Shown here: positions 37,720-51,511 of the stretch, piece by piece
Position numbering within the stretch: the stretch's first letter is position 1
Layout of the letters: each line of letters opens with the position of its first letter
Source of the DNA: Ifrita kowaldi
Taxonomy: Eukaryota; Chordata; Aves; Passeriformes; Cinclosomatidae
DNA length: 64,000 bases
NCBI GenBank assembly: GCA_013398055.1
Contig: VZRS01009566.1
Span: 266,829-330,828 of the forward strand
Reading direction: 5' to 3'
Program-made: the position numbers and the translations under genes
The notes under the pieces: generated by a model
Database searches by the model: none
What the model was told of the DNA's origin: nothing
The model's input: only the letters and a program-made list of their open reading frames with translations

Positions 37720-40700
37720 CCTATGAGTTACATCATGCAGAGAGCCCCTTTGTATCAAATCCAAGCAGTAGTCAGATGTGCATTGTTTTATTTTCCTCTG
37801 TCTGTGCTGCTTGTGCTCGGTACTTCTGTGTCTTATCCTCCACTTCTCTTATCCTGGCTGGCACCAGTGTGACTTCAGAGAGTGGTAAACACCAAGACTA
37901 CTCTATCTATAGATATGAGGGTGGGAAGGCATTTCCCCAGTGCCCACTTGTTGTTTAAAGAACCACACAGAAAAAAACCACTCCTCCGCTTTCCCACATG
38001 AATGTTTGTGCCTTAATAACTGTGAGGGAGAGAGTGGTAGAGGTGTCTTTTGGGGACAAATATTATGGAGGCAAGCATTCTGAAAGAGGCATAACAAAGA
38101 GAGGACCTGAATTCAGAAGATACAATCAGAAGGTGCAACACTGAAATTCAGTAGGAAAATTTCTGCACAGAACAGTGTTTTCTCATCCTTGTAACTGGAT
38201 GAAATGCCTTCAAGGCTGATCCTCAAATGATGCTCCTTGAGCTTACAAGCCTCTTGCAGCTGTCCACCCAGTGTGACTCCCATGAGCAGTGCAGCACATG
38301 AATGCTGCAGAACACAGCAGGAGCTCCTTTTCTGAGCAGCAGGAAAAAATAGCTGCTAGATTGACTGCTCTGTATCAGCTTCTTCACTGTATGAAGCATG
38401 AGCACCTTTGGTGCAAAGTTAACAGAGCCTTTGGTATCATAGAAGATTAATCTAACCAAAAACTTATGAATGTTATGCTATTGGTTAAAGTGTTGATCCT
38501 TCTCTCCTGAGAGATGTAGAAATCCTCGGTAATACTCATAATAGTCAACTGTAAATACCTCACTGATAAGAAAAGTCCCAAGGAAATGCAATTAATAAAA
38601 ACCCACCTCCTTGATGCTTTGTCCTACAGTCTTTCTGCTCATAGTTTTGGCCCAGTTTTATGTGAACTTCAAAAACCATAATGCCTTCCTAGGAAATAGG
38701 ACACAATCTCTAAATCCCTCAAAACATTTTTAGGCCTGTGTGTGAAAAAAATTGAATAATTTGGTTTTGGTCTTGCTTTTTTTCTATTAGTATTCAGGTT
38801 TATTTCCTTTCCTCTCCATTTCTTCTACTGCCATGTTGCAGCAATCTTTCCTCACCTCCCCTACTCACATGCCAGCCAAGCCTTCCAGTGGCCTTTCTCC
38901 TCTCCTGTCCCATGGGTGTTCCTAACAGCCTGTTAATTAAGTAGAAACCCTGTGCTGACAAATTCCCTGTTGGTGCCATTGTGAAATACTGAATAGCATC
39001 AGAAACTTCTGCTGAACTGAGAAAATAGTTGGATCAAAGTCAGAAAGCTTTCTGTTGAACCAAGATGCCTGTGAGTGACAAAAAAAAAAAAAAAGAAAAA
39101 GGAGACATTGTTTTTTGCTTAAGTCACAGCAAGCTGTTAATTGACCTAGGGATTATTGCAGACAGGAAGGGTAAAATCTAATGCAAAATGAGAGGAATAT
39201 CCTAATTCTTCTCAAACAAAAAGCCACTCCTCCATCTCTTCAGGCCTTCTCTATCCCTTAATGACTTTCTTATTTACTTAATCTCTGCATTGTAGTCTCA
39301 TTTTACACTTCTCAGAGCATCCTAACCTGGGAGATCGTTGCAATTCTTTGTTAGAAAACCAGCAAACACCAGAAAAGCACTAGTATTTTCTAAAAAGACT
39401 GAGATCTGCCTTATGTTTCAGGTGAATCTGAGTACCTATTCTGCAAGCAACTCAAGTTTTTGTTGCATTGAGCCCTTTTCCTCCAGTTTGCAAGTGCCAG
39501 GAGCCTGCCTGTTCTGTGGGCAGCTTAGTGCTCAGACAAACACGTGTTGTGCACCAAAAGGAGGGAGGGACAAACTCCCCTTCCCTTCTCTAACAGTCAA
39601 GTTTAGGGTGAGAAAAAACACCCCCACTCGTCTCTCAAAAGTAAAATTCCAGAGGATTGGGGTGTTCCAAGCCAGCTGGGGAGGGCTTTTTCGATGATAC
39701 AGGACATATGATTTGAGTTAGATCACATAATGTAAACACTGCAAAAATAGAAACTGGAAATTACAATGTTTCATTAAAAATGTGAATATGAAGTATTGAC
39801 AACGCTGTGAGATTTTTCTTTTTGCTTTATTTTACTTTCACTAAACCTAAGAAAATCTAGCCAGAATATTTCAAACCCTTTTCTTACAAAATATAAGTCC
39901 ACTTTTCCTCTCAGCTCTATACTCCACTCTGTGGGACTAAATCAGCCTTGTTTCACTCAGTGTTACACTTTTATACACGTATAATCTGCTACTGATTAAT
40001 GTAGCAGTAGGCAGTGTTCAAAATCATACCACCAGCTGCCCTTCTTTTTTCCAAGGATTAAAGCTCTGTGCAGCCCTACAGAGACCTTCCCTCAAGTACA
40101 GCTTCCCTACAGAGAGTTCTGTGACTTCCAGATAAAGGGATTTTGCTCATCAATTTGGTTCTGGTTTTCCATTTAACTCTGAACAACAGCAAACCATAGA
40201 GACCATAAACCATAGACCAACTTCTTCTAGGCTTTCTGCTGTTCACCACTCTGGTCTCAGACTAAAGCCTGACATTGTAAATCAGACTGGCCTCAGGGTA
40301 GCTGCCACAGGGGCTGGTTTGGGACACCCACTCTCCACAGGTTTTATTCTTGACGGTGGCAGTTCCTGGCTGGCGAGATGCCAATGGGATGCTCCTTGCC
40401 CACAAATCCTCTTGCTTTCCCCATTGTCCTGTCCAGCCTCTTGCAGCCACTGCTATGTTGTCTCGGTGATGGGTCTAAACCACTGCAGGATGTTGTGAGG
40501 CTAAAGCCAGGGAGGCAGATTTCCTGTAGTTCAGCCTTAAAATCATACTCTCTCATGACAATATACAGAAAATGCAGGAAAAGGAGGTGCTTGCCTGCTA
40601 GGGCAGCATTATCAGCCCCAAGAGCAGCTCCCCATTTCCTCCAAAGAAAATAGCAACAGTGTAGATGGAAGCATCCCACAGACCAGTTGACATAGGTGAA

Positions 40701-42164
40701 GAGCTGCACAGAACCAGCAGCTCAGGCTGGAAACTTAGCTGGATTTAGAGGGACACTATGCCCAGGGAGGATGGGCACGCAGCCACCTTACTGACATATG
40801 GCCTCTTCAATATGCCCAAGGACCTTACAAACACTAAGGGAAGATGGAGTCCATCCTTGCTCAGCTGAGACCACCATTTGAAGGCAGCTAAGGACCTAAG
40901 CTGACATCCTCCTCCCATCCTGAGGTGCCTTAACTTCAAGCAAGAGCCTGTGATGCAAGCAAACTAAAAATCTGCATCACGGCAACATTGCAAACTATTT
41001 CAAGAGTCAGAAAGAGAGCCTGGCAATACCTCCCAGACAACAGAGTTGTATTACAACAATTATTCTGAGAGCAATAACTTCAGGGTTAGTGCTTATGAGG
41101 CATTCTCCACCCCGGTCCTTCTCTGCATGGGAGTAGTGAGTGAAACATCATGAAGAATGCATTTCATCTGTAACGATCTGCATGTGTGAATGGCAGAGCT
41201 TCAGAACCATGTGGGCATGTTCCGCCTGACAGAAAAGCAAGCGGGACTTATTCTCTGTTCTGGATAGAGTTCAAAAGCTGGTGAATAATCAAGATGCAAC
41301 ATATCAATCTTTTTTCCTATTAGTCACTCCATTGTGCGAGAAAAAAAGAAGATAAAACAAGGAGTTCCTTTTTTTTTTCTACACATATGTGAAGGCTCTT
41401 TTCATCATCATCAAAGAACCTTCATCAAAGCTTTCCATACTCTCCAACAGAGCCTCAGAGTGGAACACACCTCTGAAAGAAAAAATTACTGTATTTCACT
41501 CACCATCCACAGTCAGTTTTGACTGCAGCAAATTGCCAGTGCTTCCATCTTCTCTGAGAAGCAGTGAAATACGCAGCAGAGAGACATTTTAACCTGCAGC
41601 TAGTTCTGTTGCAGTGTCAGCTACGTAGCAATTCACTCATATGACTTGTATTTTACTGGAGCAATTCCAACAAGGCCAAAATATAGTCTCAGATATGTAC
41701 TTTAGCTGTTTTCTAAGAAAGGGAGGCAGAGCACAGGTCGCTGTACAGGAAAGGAAGGGAAGAGAAAAGCCATGCCCACCCCAATCCTCTCCAGGCTGGA
41801 GCATTGCTCTCACTTGCCTTCAAGCTTCTGCTGTTTCTCATTCATCTCTTACTCTGAGGATGATTGCTTTCAAGCGGCAGGTCATTTATTTGCTGCTGTC
41901 AACTTGAATAACAACTACTCTCTCAATTTTGAAGGACGGTAATATTTTTTATGCCAGAATGCTAAGAAATCACACATTACATCTCCAAGATCACACAGAA
42001 TCAAAATAGGAATAACAGCTTTGGGAGAACTTTTTCCCTTCTGATGTTCAAATTTTCGGCAAAAAACTTCTCAGACCTAAGAGAGCCAAAAACAATGTCC
42101 TCTTCTGGTTTGGAGTTTGGAGTAGGGGGTGTTTTTGTTGGTGCAGTCTGATGTTAGTAGCTAA

Positions 42165-42352
42165 GGCTCAAAAAAAAAAAAAGCCCCACAATTTCAATAT
42201 CTAATGGCCAGGGCTTGTAACAGAGGGGAAAGACAAGAACAACCCCCAAAAATACAAAAACTAAAAACAAACAAACAAAAAACCAACAAAAACAAACACA
42301 AACAAGAATCAACCAGAACAAAAACAAACAAACAAGAAACAAACAAAAAAGC
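42165..42352. repeat. A-rich (CAAA)n/(CAAAAA)n low-complexity tract
   Basis: Irregular CAAA, CAAAAA and CAAACAAA units fill about 42240-42345, preceded by a poly(A) run at 42169-42182. It produces Phe/Leu/Val-rich (-) and Lys/Asn/Thr-rich (+) pseudo-ORFs that are not genes. Confidence 0.85.
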
Positions 42353-44859
42353 CCCCCACTCCACAAAACTTGTTGAGGAGAAAAGTAGACATGAGGAAAG
42401 AAAATGAAACTTGTGGCTGGTTCACAATACAAGTGTATGTGTCAAAAATGGCCTCGTTGGTCACCAGATGCTGCACTTAGGTCCTTGCAGTGTACTGGAA
42501 CAGAGATAAACCATTCAGTTCCTTTCTCCTGGAAGTCTAGAGACACATCACAGGTCTTGTATAAGAAGAAATAAATGCGAAATGGAAAGCTGGATAAATG
42601 AAATATTACATGCAGGTCGGGTACCACTGTGAGGTTTTTCTGCTTTTTTTTTTAAACAGCTCTAGAAAACCCTTTTGATCTTTTCAGGGATGAAAGAAGG
42701 ATGGAAAAAGGCAGGCAGGAAGGGAGACTAGATGAGACAGGCAGGCAGACATGAGGAACAGAAGGAAGAATGGAAAGAGGAGCAGAAAAAACAGTCTGCC
42801 AGCTTTAACAGTGGTGGCATCAACCTGTGCCACGGAGACACTGCAGGAAGGCACAAGCCAAACCCAGAACACTTGTTTATGATGTAAGTCTTTTCCTGGA
42901 GACCAGCAACAGCTTCTGGGCTCCACAGTCAGTATCAGCACCAGTGGCACTGCAGGGTAACCTGTTGGCAGGTGGACATGGTAAAACTCAATCCCCTGCC
43001 TTCAGCAGCTGCAGCTTCATTACAGTGAGGATGCTTCCAGCTCACTTTTTTCTGATACTGAACTCCAGCAAATACCGGCCTTGCAGATGTTTGCAGAGGT
43101 CTGGTCCCTCTAACACATCATCAAGGGCTGCACACTGCTTCAGGAACCAGAGACCATCACCTTCTCTGCAAGCTGCTGCCTGAGGTGTTGTCACTTTGTA
43201 ACAGAGAGGGGAATGGTTAGAGCAAGCTTACCGTTACTTTAATTCAAATTGCCGTCAGTGCTCACCATGCAGACTGGTAATACCTGTAACTTAACAAATA
43301 TAACAGCTATTTAGCATGATATATCAGCCTGATGCACTGTGTGTCCTTGAAGGAAAAAGATATACAAAAATTTGTATATTCAGAACACAGATCCACTTCA
43401 GCTCAGATGGTATCTGAGCCAAAGGCCCTCAGGTCTCATTTCTGTACTCACTGGCAAACAGAAGGACAAAAGCAAGTTGAGAATTGACACAGGAGATTTA
43501 TTATGGGTTACCTTTAATATAGAATTTATATTTAAATTACATCAGTGGTATCTTTCACCCTTTTTTCGTTAATCTAAAGAAATAAGCCTCAGGTTGAGAC
43601 AATTCCCTGCACAGGGCTCTATCCTCTTTTTACATAATTACTGTATAATGAAAAACCTAACCACACACAGGTGGTGGGGTCCAGGCCTCCCTCATCCATA
43701 TGAGAGGTCAGAACTCTAGGACAGAGCTTTTACACACTTCATGATTTACAGCCTTTCCAGCGGATGCACAGACCCATCTACAGCTATTTTTTAAACAAGG
43801 CTATTGTCTGCAACATTAGAGAGGTCAATGCCTTCCTCCCCTATCACCCTTGTCAAGCCACAACCCGCAGGATTTAACCCATCCATCCTGTGTAGATGGC
43901 ACAGAGCCATGTTCTTGCATCTGGAACTCAACTTTGCATCTGTGGTGTTGCTGCCTCAACAGGAGCCACAGAACACGCCCCCATGTACCCTAAAAAAGGG
44001 TATACTCAACACTTGTTCATCAGGAGGGGAACCACTGGTTGGAACTGTTCAGGCTTAAGGATTCTGGTCATTAACATCATTGGCTGTACAAGGGAAAAAC
44101 AAATTCTGATATAAAAGTAATACCTTTCTTTGAAGTATATCTTGAAGAGATTAAAAGCAGCTAATTGCTGAATTTCTCCAGGCATTGCTGAACTAACCAC
44201 ACTTGGTCTGGTCTAGAAATGACCATGCTCTCTTTAGGCACCTGATTTAATGCCCCAAATCAGTCTGTTTCTGGCTCTGTACAGGCACATCAAGATTTGT
44301 CCTGTGCTGAATTTCATTATCCAAAGGCAAGTAGGAGCTCTAGGTGTGCCAGACCAATCTCAGAGTTAGTCAGTCTGATTTTCAGCTTCATTTGACTAGA
44401 TTTTTCCTCACATGTGGATTAGCCAAGGGACACAGAGATGACACAAGCAAAGGCAGAATTCTAGGTGCTCTGGGATTACTGAGGCCAAACAGGGAAATTT
44501 TACAGAGCACCAAAGGCCACTGTTGCTGTGCCATAGCTAGGCAAGGGCTGTGTTTCTTTTTAAGCATCTTAATAGTATCTTGGTCCTGCTTTAAGAGCCT
44601 AAGTCCTTAAATGGATACAGGATGCTTGTTTTTCAAGTGACCTGCATTCAGCTGGTGCTTTTTCCTGGCAGTAAACTGTCTGGTGCACATTTCAGTGAGG
44701 CTGTGTCCAGCCTGTGTGTTGCTGCATGTGTCTGGTCACAGTAATTTGCAGAGCCAGCTGCTGAAAAATTGAACTGCAAATCTAAGGCTCATCTCATTTT
44801 GCTGGGATGCTGGCAATGGCTGTATCTGGATCATGCCTGTACCTGAGAAGTCACCATGT

Positions 44860-45585
44860 AATCATACAGGAGTTTGGTTCGGAAGGGACTTTTAAAGGCC
44901 ATCCCCCTGCAACGAGCAGGGACAGCTTCAAATGGACGAGGTTGCTCAGGGCCCTGCCCAGCCTAACCTCGAATGTTTCCAGGGTTGGCCATCCACGCCT
45001 CTCTGGGCAACCTGTGCCAGTGCTTTACTACCCTCTTCTAGTTTAAAACCATCCCCCTTGTCCTATCACAACAGGCTCTGCTAAAAATTTTGTCCCCATT
45101 TTTCTTATAACACCCCTTTAGTTACAAGGAGGCTTCTATAAGGCCTCCCCACATCCTTTCCAGGCCGAACAAGCCCAGATCTCTCAGTCTGTCTTCGTAG
45201 GAGAGTTGCTCCAGCCCATCTTTGTGGCCCTGCTCTGGACTTGCTCCAACAGGTCCTCGTCTTTCCTGGGGACCCCAGAGCTGGGTGCAGCTCTCCAGGT
45301 GGGGGCTCAGCAGAGCAGAGCAGAGGGGCAGAATCCCCTCCCTGGCCCTGCTGCCCGCGCTGCTTTGGATGCAGCCCAGGACACGTTTGGCTCTCTGGGC
45401 TGTGAGTGCCCATGGCTGGGTCAAGTCCAGCCTCTCCTCCACCAGTACCCCCGAGTCCTTCTCAGCAGGGCTGCTCTGATCTGTTCATCCCCAGCCTGTG
45501 CTGACATCAGGGTTTGCCCTGACCCAGGTGCAGCACCTTGCACTTGGCCTTGTCAAACCTCATGAGATTCCCACAGGCCCACATG
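44860..45585 (-). mobile_element. CR1 LINE fragment, about 0.73 kb
   Basis: The longest uninterrupted CR1 copy in the window, in reverse orientation with its 3' end at the left (AATCATACAGG). Words in order: GGTTGCTCAGGGCCCTGCCC, CTCTGGGCAACCTGTGCCAG, CCTTGTCCTATCACAACAGG, TTTTCTTATAACACCCC, CTCTCAGTCTGTCTTCGTAG, TTGTGGCCCTGCTCTGGAC, TTGGATGCAGCCCAGGACAC and GGTGCAGCACCTTGCACTTG. It reaches into the end of the CR1 reverse transcriptase coding part but is 5'-truncated. Open frames of up to 119 codons lie here on both strands and are not host genes. Confidence 0.95.
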
Positions 45586-48500
45586 GAGTCAGTACTGATT
45601 GCTGATGACTGGCATGTGGACTTCAAATTCCAGTTCTCAGCGAAGGCAAGCAATTCTTCAAAGCACAAGACCAGCATCTGGAGACCTGAATATGGGTTTT
45701 TTTCAAGCTCCAGAAGTTTAAAACATCCTTGGGTTGAGTACTAAGGTCTCCAGGGCAGGGCAGCAAGCTGGTAAGTATCTGAGAGGAGTTTATTAGTTCA
45801 GCTATGTTTTGTTGAGGTTATTGTTTACCGAAGTTTGACAAAAAGGTGGGTTTTTTTCTTTCAGCCTTCAGCACGAAACAGCTCAGCTCCAGTATTTATG
45901 ATAAAATACCTCAGCTGATTAATGACTGGCAGGAACTGGTTGTCATTGCTGGTGCACTCATAAAACAAGTTTCAACAAGGCACTCAGTGAATCCAGCAAG
46001 CTTCCTTCATCTGCCTGCAACTGGGATTCTGTTTGATGGCTCATTCACCAAAGAGAAAATTAATTATACCTCTGACTGAGAAAGAGCCTTTAGAGCATTT
46101 TAGAGTCCTGCTATGGGCACTGTTTGCAAAGACACACTGCTAGGATATCTCTATGCTCTGGGATCACTGCGCAAGGTTAGCAAGCTTACTATGAGGAGTC
46201 AAATAGAGCAGAGAGGTTGCAATGTGAAATCAAGGGTGAACAGACTGTAAACTGCTTCACATCTGATTGAAAATGAATAAAAATAGGAAACACCAAGCTA
46301 TGGCCGTATTTCCTTTCACAGCAATTGCAGTAGTTGTGTTTGCGTGGAGCACCAGTGGCATCTAGTGACCATACCTAGAAGATCACCTCGAATGCGTATG
46401 AGCACAGAAAGCCACCGTGCAGACTGAGCCAGGGCACACACATCACTGACCTGCTGCTGGATGATGGCTGCAAACCTGGTCTTATCTCTAGCAGGACAAT
46501 TGCATCTCTGGGGCCAGACACTGTGCCACTTTTACAGAAGATGCTATCGTGTCTTGCCAACTGCAATAGTGAAATCCTCCCCAACTCTGTCTGTCACAGC
46601 AGCCTGGAGGTTCAGCAGCAGTGTGGCACAACTTGCCTCTCACACGATGGAAGAAGAAGCGCCTCTTCAGCAACAAACACTTTCCAGTCTGGATGAAAAT
46701 CAGTGACTCAGCGCTGGCTAGTGGGGATGGAGAACGTGTCCAGCAACACCAAGTCACCTGGCCCTCTGCCAAGCAGACAATAGTCCTTTTGTTCCCTCTG
46801 GAGAAAGGCCTCTTCTCCAAGAGCACTGGAGGCCAGACACTGAACAGTACTGTTGCAGCTGAGTGAAAAGTTTACTAGCGCAGTGGAAACAGTATAAAAA
46901 TTATCATACACAGTAATTCGGAGTTCAAGAGGGCACTATGTTTGTCTAATGTAAGTGACTAGTAGCGTGGGAACAAGAAGATGATCAGGTCTGTACTTTG
47001 GTGCAGATAAAACAGAGCAATAGACATACATTTATTTTAAAAAAAAAAGAAAAAAACCCCAGTTTCATTAAGTGATGTCATTAGAAGAGTAAGAGAAGCT
47101 GCAATTATAAGTCACAGTTGTGAAAAAAATTGTACAATTTCTGACACTCTTTTTGGTGCCTGGAACTACAAGTTCATGACTTGTAAGGTTCCACTCAGCT
47201 CTCCTCTCCCTGAGCACCTGTGCTGGTTGCTGGTGAGCTGTAAATCTCTGGCCTCTCAAAGTCTTAATATTTGACTCCTATGCCTGTGCTGGGTGGTTGC
47301 TAGAGACCTTTCCTACTTTTCCTGAGAACAGTGTTATTTGCTTCTTGCTGGCCAAACACCTTCCTTCCACAACTGTCCTTGTGGTGTGTCTGCACAGACT
47401 GGCACTTGCCCTTCACTCTGGGTTTGTACCCATGTATCATTTAGAGAAGCCACTGGAGCTGTTAGGAAGGGAAATCAAGGTGGAGGAATCATGATGGACA
47501 GTGAGCAGCAGGAGCAGAGCAACACCACACTATTTGTGCCCAAAAAGGGCTGAAACCTGGCTGAGAACTACTGCCCATGAGTCCTTCATCCCTGCACAGG
47601 CTGTGGGATGCACTGGATCTGGGTTTTTAGCCACGTCTGACCCTCAGAGGGCCTGTGAGGCTTCCCAGTCCGTTCTCACCTTCTGCCCCTTTGGAGGATC
47701 CCTCCAGCTAAGTCCCATGGCATCTCCCCTGCAAGAGGAGGCCAGTCAGCCTGGAAGGGAGGAATGACCGTAAGGCTGGAAGCTCAAGTGGAGCCCACAG
47801 AGGCAATCCAGCACCCAGCAGGAACCACCACGGCAGCTGCTGCATCAGGCTCACATTTTCTGGTGTTTATTATTCTTTTCATTCTTGGCCATGTCTCCAT
47901 TATTATTACTCTTTTCATGTGAAGGAGGAAATTTTGCTTATGAACCTCTGTTTGTGGTCCCTGCTGAGCCTGCAGCTGCCCAGATCAGCACGCCGCTGGT
48001 TTGCTGTGGATGAGCCGCTGGCCCGGCCATCCACCTCACCTCCGTGTGATGTGCCCAGCCCAGATGAAATTGGATGACTGCCCCAAGGGAAGGCTGTCTC
48101 TGGATGTGCTGTATTCCTACAGGACTCTATTCTTGGCCATTTCCAACCATTAGATGGCAGAGAAAAGACAATGGGCTAAGCCAACCAGCATGGCTGTCCT
48201 TACCTTCCTGAAAACTCTCATCAAATACCCAGGCAATGAATACAAGCAAAGGCTGGGAGTTCACAAAGGCAAAATACAAGCCAAACAGAGAGGAATAGCT
48301 GGAAAACTATTGAGTCCTGAGATGCAGGAAGCACCTGTCTTTCCTGATGAAGTATTCAAAAAATGAGGAAACAATCAAAAAATTTCCCCGTGTCACCAAC
48401 AAATATAAAACACCAGAAAATCAACAAGTGAGAACAAAAAACCATACACATCCATGAGAGGAGACCCTTTTAGATGGCTCAGTGTGAAGTGAAGCACAGT

Positions 48501-50779
48501 GAACCTCATCAGAGGGCTCTCCACTGGCATCTCCCTCCTGCCAAGGCTGGCTCCTGACAGGGCAGGAGCAACCACTGGGCTACCAAGTGGGTGGACAACA
48601 CCATTGCAGGATGTGGCACCTTGCTGGCATCAGGCAAGACCATGAGCACTTTGAACACAGGAAGGATGGGCAGGAAGCAACATGTCAATGGATTTGTTGT
48701 TTACAACTAAAAAAACCTAAAAAGCCACACAGGCACCAAGGAGTTTGCTTTCCCTCAAAACTTCTTGTACCTTTTACCTGGTTGAGTGGCTCCTTCCCTC
48801 CTCCCAACCTCTCCATGCTCATGTGTCGCCTCCGGTGCCACCACCACGCCTGCCTGCTTATTTGTGGTAAGCCAGTGTGGTTTGATAGAGTTTTATCAGA
48901 AAAAGACTCAGAAACATTTGTGGTTCTTTTAACACTTGTGGTGAGCAGTAAGTGCTGTGTGCTGCTCGTAGGAAAAAGCACAGCTGAAATGGCATCCTGC
49001 AGGCTGGGGGAGGCTGGGCCTGAACATGGTCTGACACTGTAAACCACTTCTATGTCCTAAATCGTGTCAAATATCTTGTATCAGCCTGTCAGCTGGTGCA
49101 AGCCCTGAGGGCTCTTCAGTGGGAAAAGGAGACGAGACCCTCCACACGTGCACTTCCCTGCAGTAGGCTGGATTCACCCCTCCCACAAAGGAGCACACCT
49201 TTCCAAGGATGCTGTTAACACAGAGGTGTTCAAAGGTGCCTGAGCAGCTTCTGGCTGCCTGAGAAACCTGTCACCTCTCCAGTCCCTGCTAGCTAATGGC
49301 ACACGGGCTGAGGGTGTTCTTCTGGCCTGACTGCGCATCTCAAAGCACTGGCAGGCCTCTACCACAACAACCTTTCACCAATAAAAAGCAAATAAAACTG
49401 GAGCAAACAAAATATTGACTAGGATAGGGATGCATTTGGATGAGTTTCCTATCTCTTCATACTTCAGTGGAGCTGGTGTCAGATGATCCTGGCTCCCTGC
49501 CACTCAGCCAGATGCTACTACTGCCCATGGATAGGCACGAGATAACTCCTTGCAAAGAAGGTCAAGGAAAACTGCAGTACAGTGAAACCAATCACCTTAT
49601 TTCTGTATGAAAAATTTCACATGGTTTAAAATGGATGTTGTGAAAGCTTGATACTGATTTTAAGTCTTGAATTTTGAAAATGAACTTTTACCTGAATTGG
49701 AAATACCAATGTAAAGGGCTGCATTTTACTTTCGCGTGAAATAATGTTTTGTTGCCTTTCTAGTAACCACTTAGGTTGTTTTGAATGGACATAGGATTTT
49801 TGTTAAGTACACAAAATTGAATTTGCTCTATAGCTGCAGTTGTGGATGAAATCGGTTTTTGCTGACAGCAATTCTGAAAAACTTATCTCTACCATCTGCT
49901 ATTTTTACTCTCAAAGCATAGACAATTTCAAATAATCTCTGAATAGCTATGGACCTGTTTCCACTTGCAGAACTGTAAGTGTCCACAAAATGGAATCAAA
50001 TGCGTGTCCTTTGAGAGCTTTCATTTGTTGATGGTGAAACACATGCTCAGAAGTAAAAGTCAGCATGATCCTACTAAAATACTTTTCCCCCACCAGAAAA
50101 AAAAAAAACCTCAAGGAATTTTTAAAAACCCCAAAAAACAGAAATGTCATTTGGTCAGATGGAAGAGAGCATTAGAACAAGAAGGCTCAAGGAGAGCAAA
50201 ATGTTTACGGAGCAGACTCCCACTGTCATACTTCCCAGCACCCTCAGTGCTACGATGACACTCTTCCAAGCACAACTTGCTTCATCACTAGACCTCATTT
50301 GCTGAAGGGATTCTTTAAGGAAAAATAATGTGAAACTTCTCTGAGTTCCCTGGTTCTCTGGACCTCATCTCAGTGTTCTGTCTCAATACTAAGCAATGAA
50401 GTTGCTTTTGCTGTTATGTCCCAACAGTATTTCAGGTAGAGTGAACATCCTTTGAGGTACAGAAATGTACCTTGAGGTAGCTAACATGACATTCTATTTT
50501 CTCATCAAGCAGTACTTAAAGAAAACTTCCCCCAGCAAGCATCACCAAACCAATGCACTGAGTAGCTGTGGTTCCTTCACCTCAATCCTAACAGTCAAGA
50601 CCTGAGTGCACACTTGTAAATTATTAATCATTCTGAAACACTAGAATGTGTTCTTCTTTCCCCAGACCTATATCCATGCATAATTTGCTGATTTTTCACT
50701 GCTTACTCACTTTGTAAAATGTTGAAAATTCATGCACATACTGGGACCACTTTAGCAGGTTTTGCAGATTGACAGTCCT
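45586..50779. other. Intergenic, no gene recognised
   Basis: AT-rich sequence between the large CR1 and the likely 3' end of TBC1D30. Open frames of up to 151 codons (48587-49042, +) overlap others on the opposite strand and show no family features. Confidence 0.55.
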
Positions 50780-50785
50780 TTTATT
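50780..50785 (-). terminator. TBC1D30: Candidate distal TBC1D30 polyadenylation signal
   Basis: AATAAA on the - strand, followed within about 45-60 bases by a GT-containing stretch (GTGGTCCCAGTATGTGCATG). Another AATAAA at 52346-52351 lies only about 250 bases after the stop codon but lacks an obvious GT-rich downstream element. Which is used cannot be decided from sequence alone. Confidence 0.35.
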
Positions 50786-51494
50786 TGTACGGGTTCAGCA
50801 TACAGCCGCGTGATACACTGAAGCTAAGAAAAACCGGGGAGGATGATTCACAGGAAAATTTTTGAGAAGTCCATTTTTTCTAATTCAGTGCAGAAACAAT
50901 TCACATTCAGTCCATAACCAGTGACTAAATTCTACATTATTTTAAATTTACTTAGTGCTGTAAGTAATCATGACTGACAATACTACTATAGCCTGGAAAT
51001 AAGGCAGGGGCAAGATCTGATCTACATCTGTTTTATATTTATAGTGTTCATACTTGTATATTATTTTATATGCATACACTTATATGAAACACAGCAAAAT
51101 AAAACTGTCCCCACAACAATGAACAGAGTATATTGTACAGCTTATAAGTTATGGTATACAGTAAAACTGGTGTCACATACTATAGGCTATGGAATACATT
51201 AATAGACAATGATATATTAATTTGCAAATTTAATGAAGAATTTAAAAAAGTAAGTAAGATATTACATACAATGGAGCTGATTCATCATTACTGCTTTTAC
51301 TCCAGTTTAAAATATTGGTCCTTTCATGCCACAGGAAGCTTGGAATGAAGGTAATGAATCACAGTCAGTATATACCATTTGACAGAGCTGCAATAATTTA
51401 AGAGCAACCTGAATTTCTTGGAGTTTGAGTACTTGATTTTGCAACCCTGAAGTTGAATGATGTAGATTTAGTTTCTCTGTCTGCCTGTGTTTTT

Positions 51495-51511
51495 TATATA
51501 TATATATATAA
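51495..51511. repeat. (TA)n microsatellite
   Basis: Seventeen bases of uninterrupted TA repeat after a T run, within the likely TBC1D30 3' UTR. Confidence 0.9.

Larger units (their letters stand above)
30846..44859. other. Intergenic, no firm gene
   Basis: A 14 kb AT-rich stretch. It holds a possible transmembrane exon at 35431-35690 (-, listed separately), a single N at 37719, an A/T palindromic patch at 37175-37206, a 15-base A run at 39080-39094, and a (CAAA)n-type low-complexity tract at 42165-42352. ORFs of up to 121 codons (40344-40709, -) carry no recognisable family. Confidence 0.55.

Noticed and set aside
40344..40709. - strand ORF of 121 codons with hydrophobic stretches.
   Set aside because: An antisense ORF of 91 codons overlaps it, no signature is visible, and no neighbouring exon could be linked to it.
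42154..42432. - strand ORF coding for a Phe/Leu/Val-rich, membrane-like peptide.
   Set aside because: It is the translation of the (CAAA)n low-complexity tract.
45105..45565. ORFs of 85-119 codons on both strands that look like a protein-coding locus.
   Set aside because: They lie wholly within the CR1 fragment at 44860-45585.
48587..49047. Opposed ORFs of 151 (+) and 120 (-) codons.
   Set aside because: They overlap each other nearly completely, with no recognisable family and no splice-site support.
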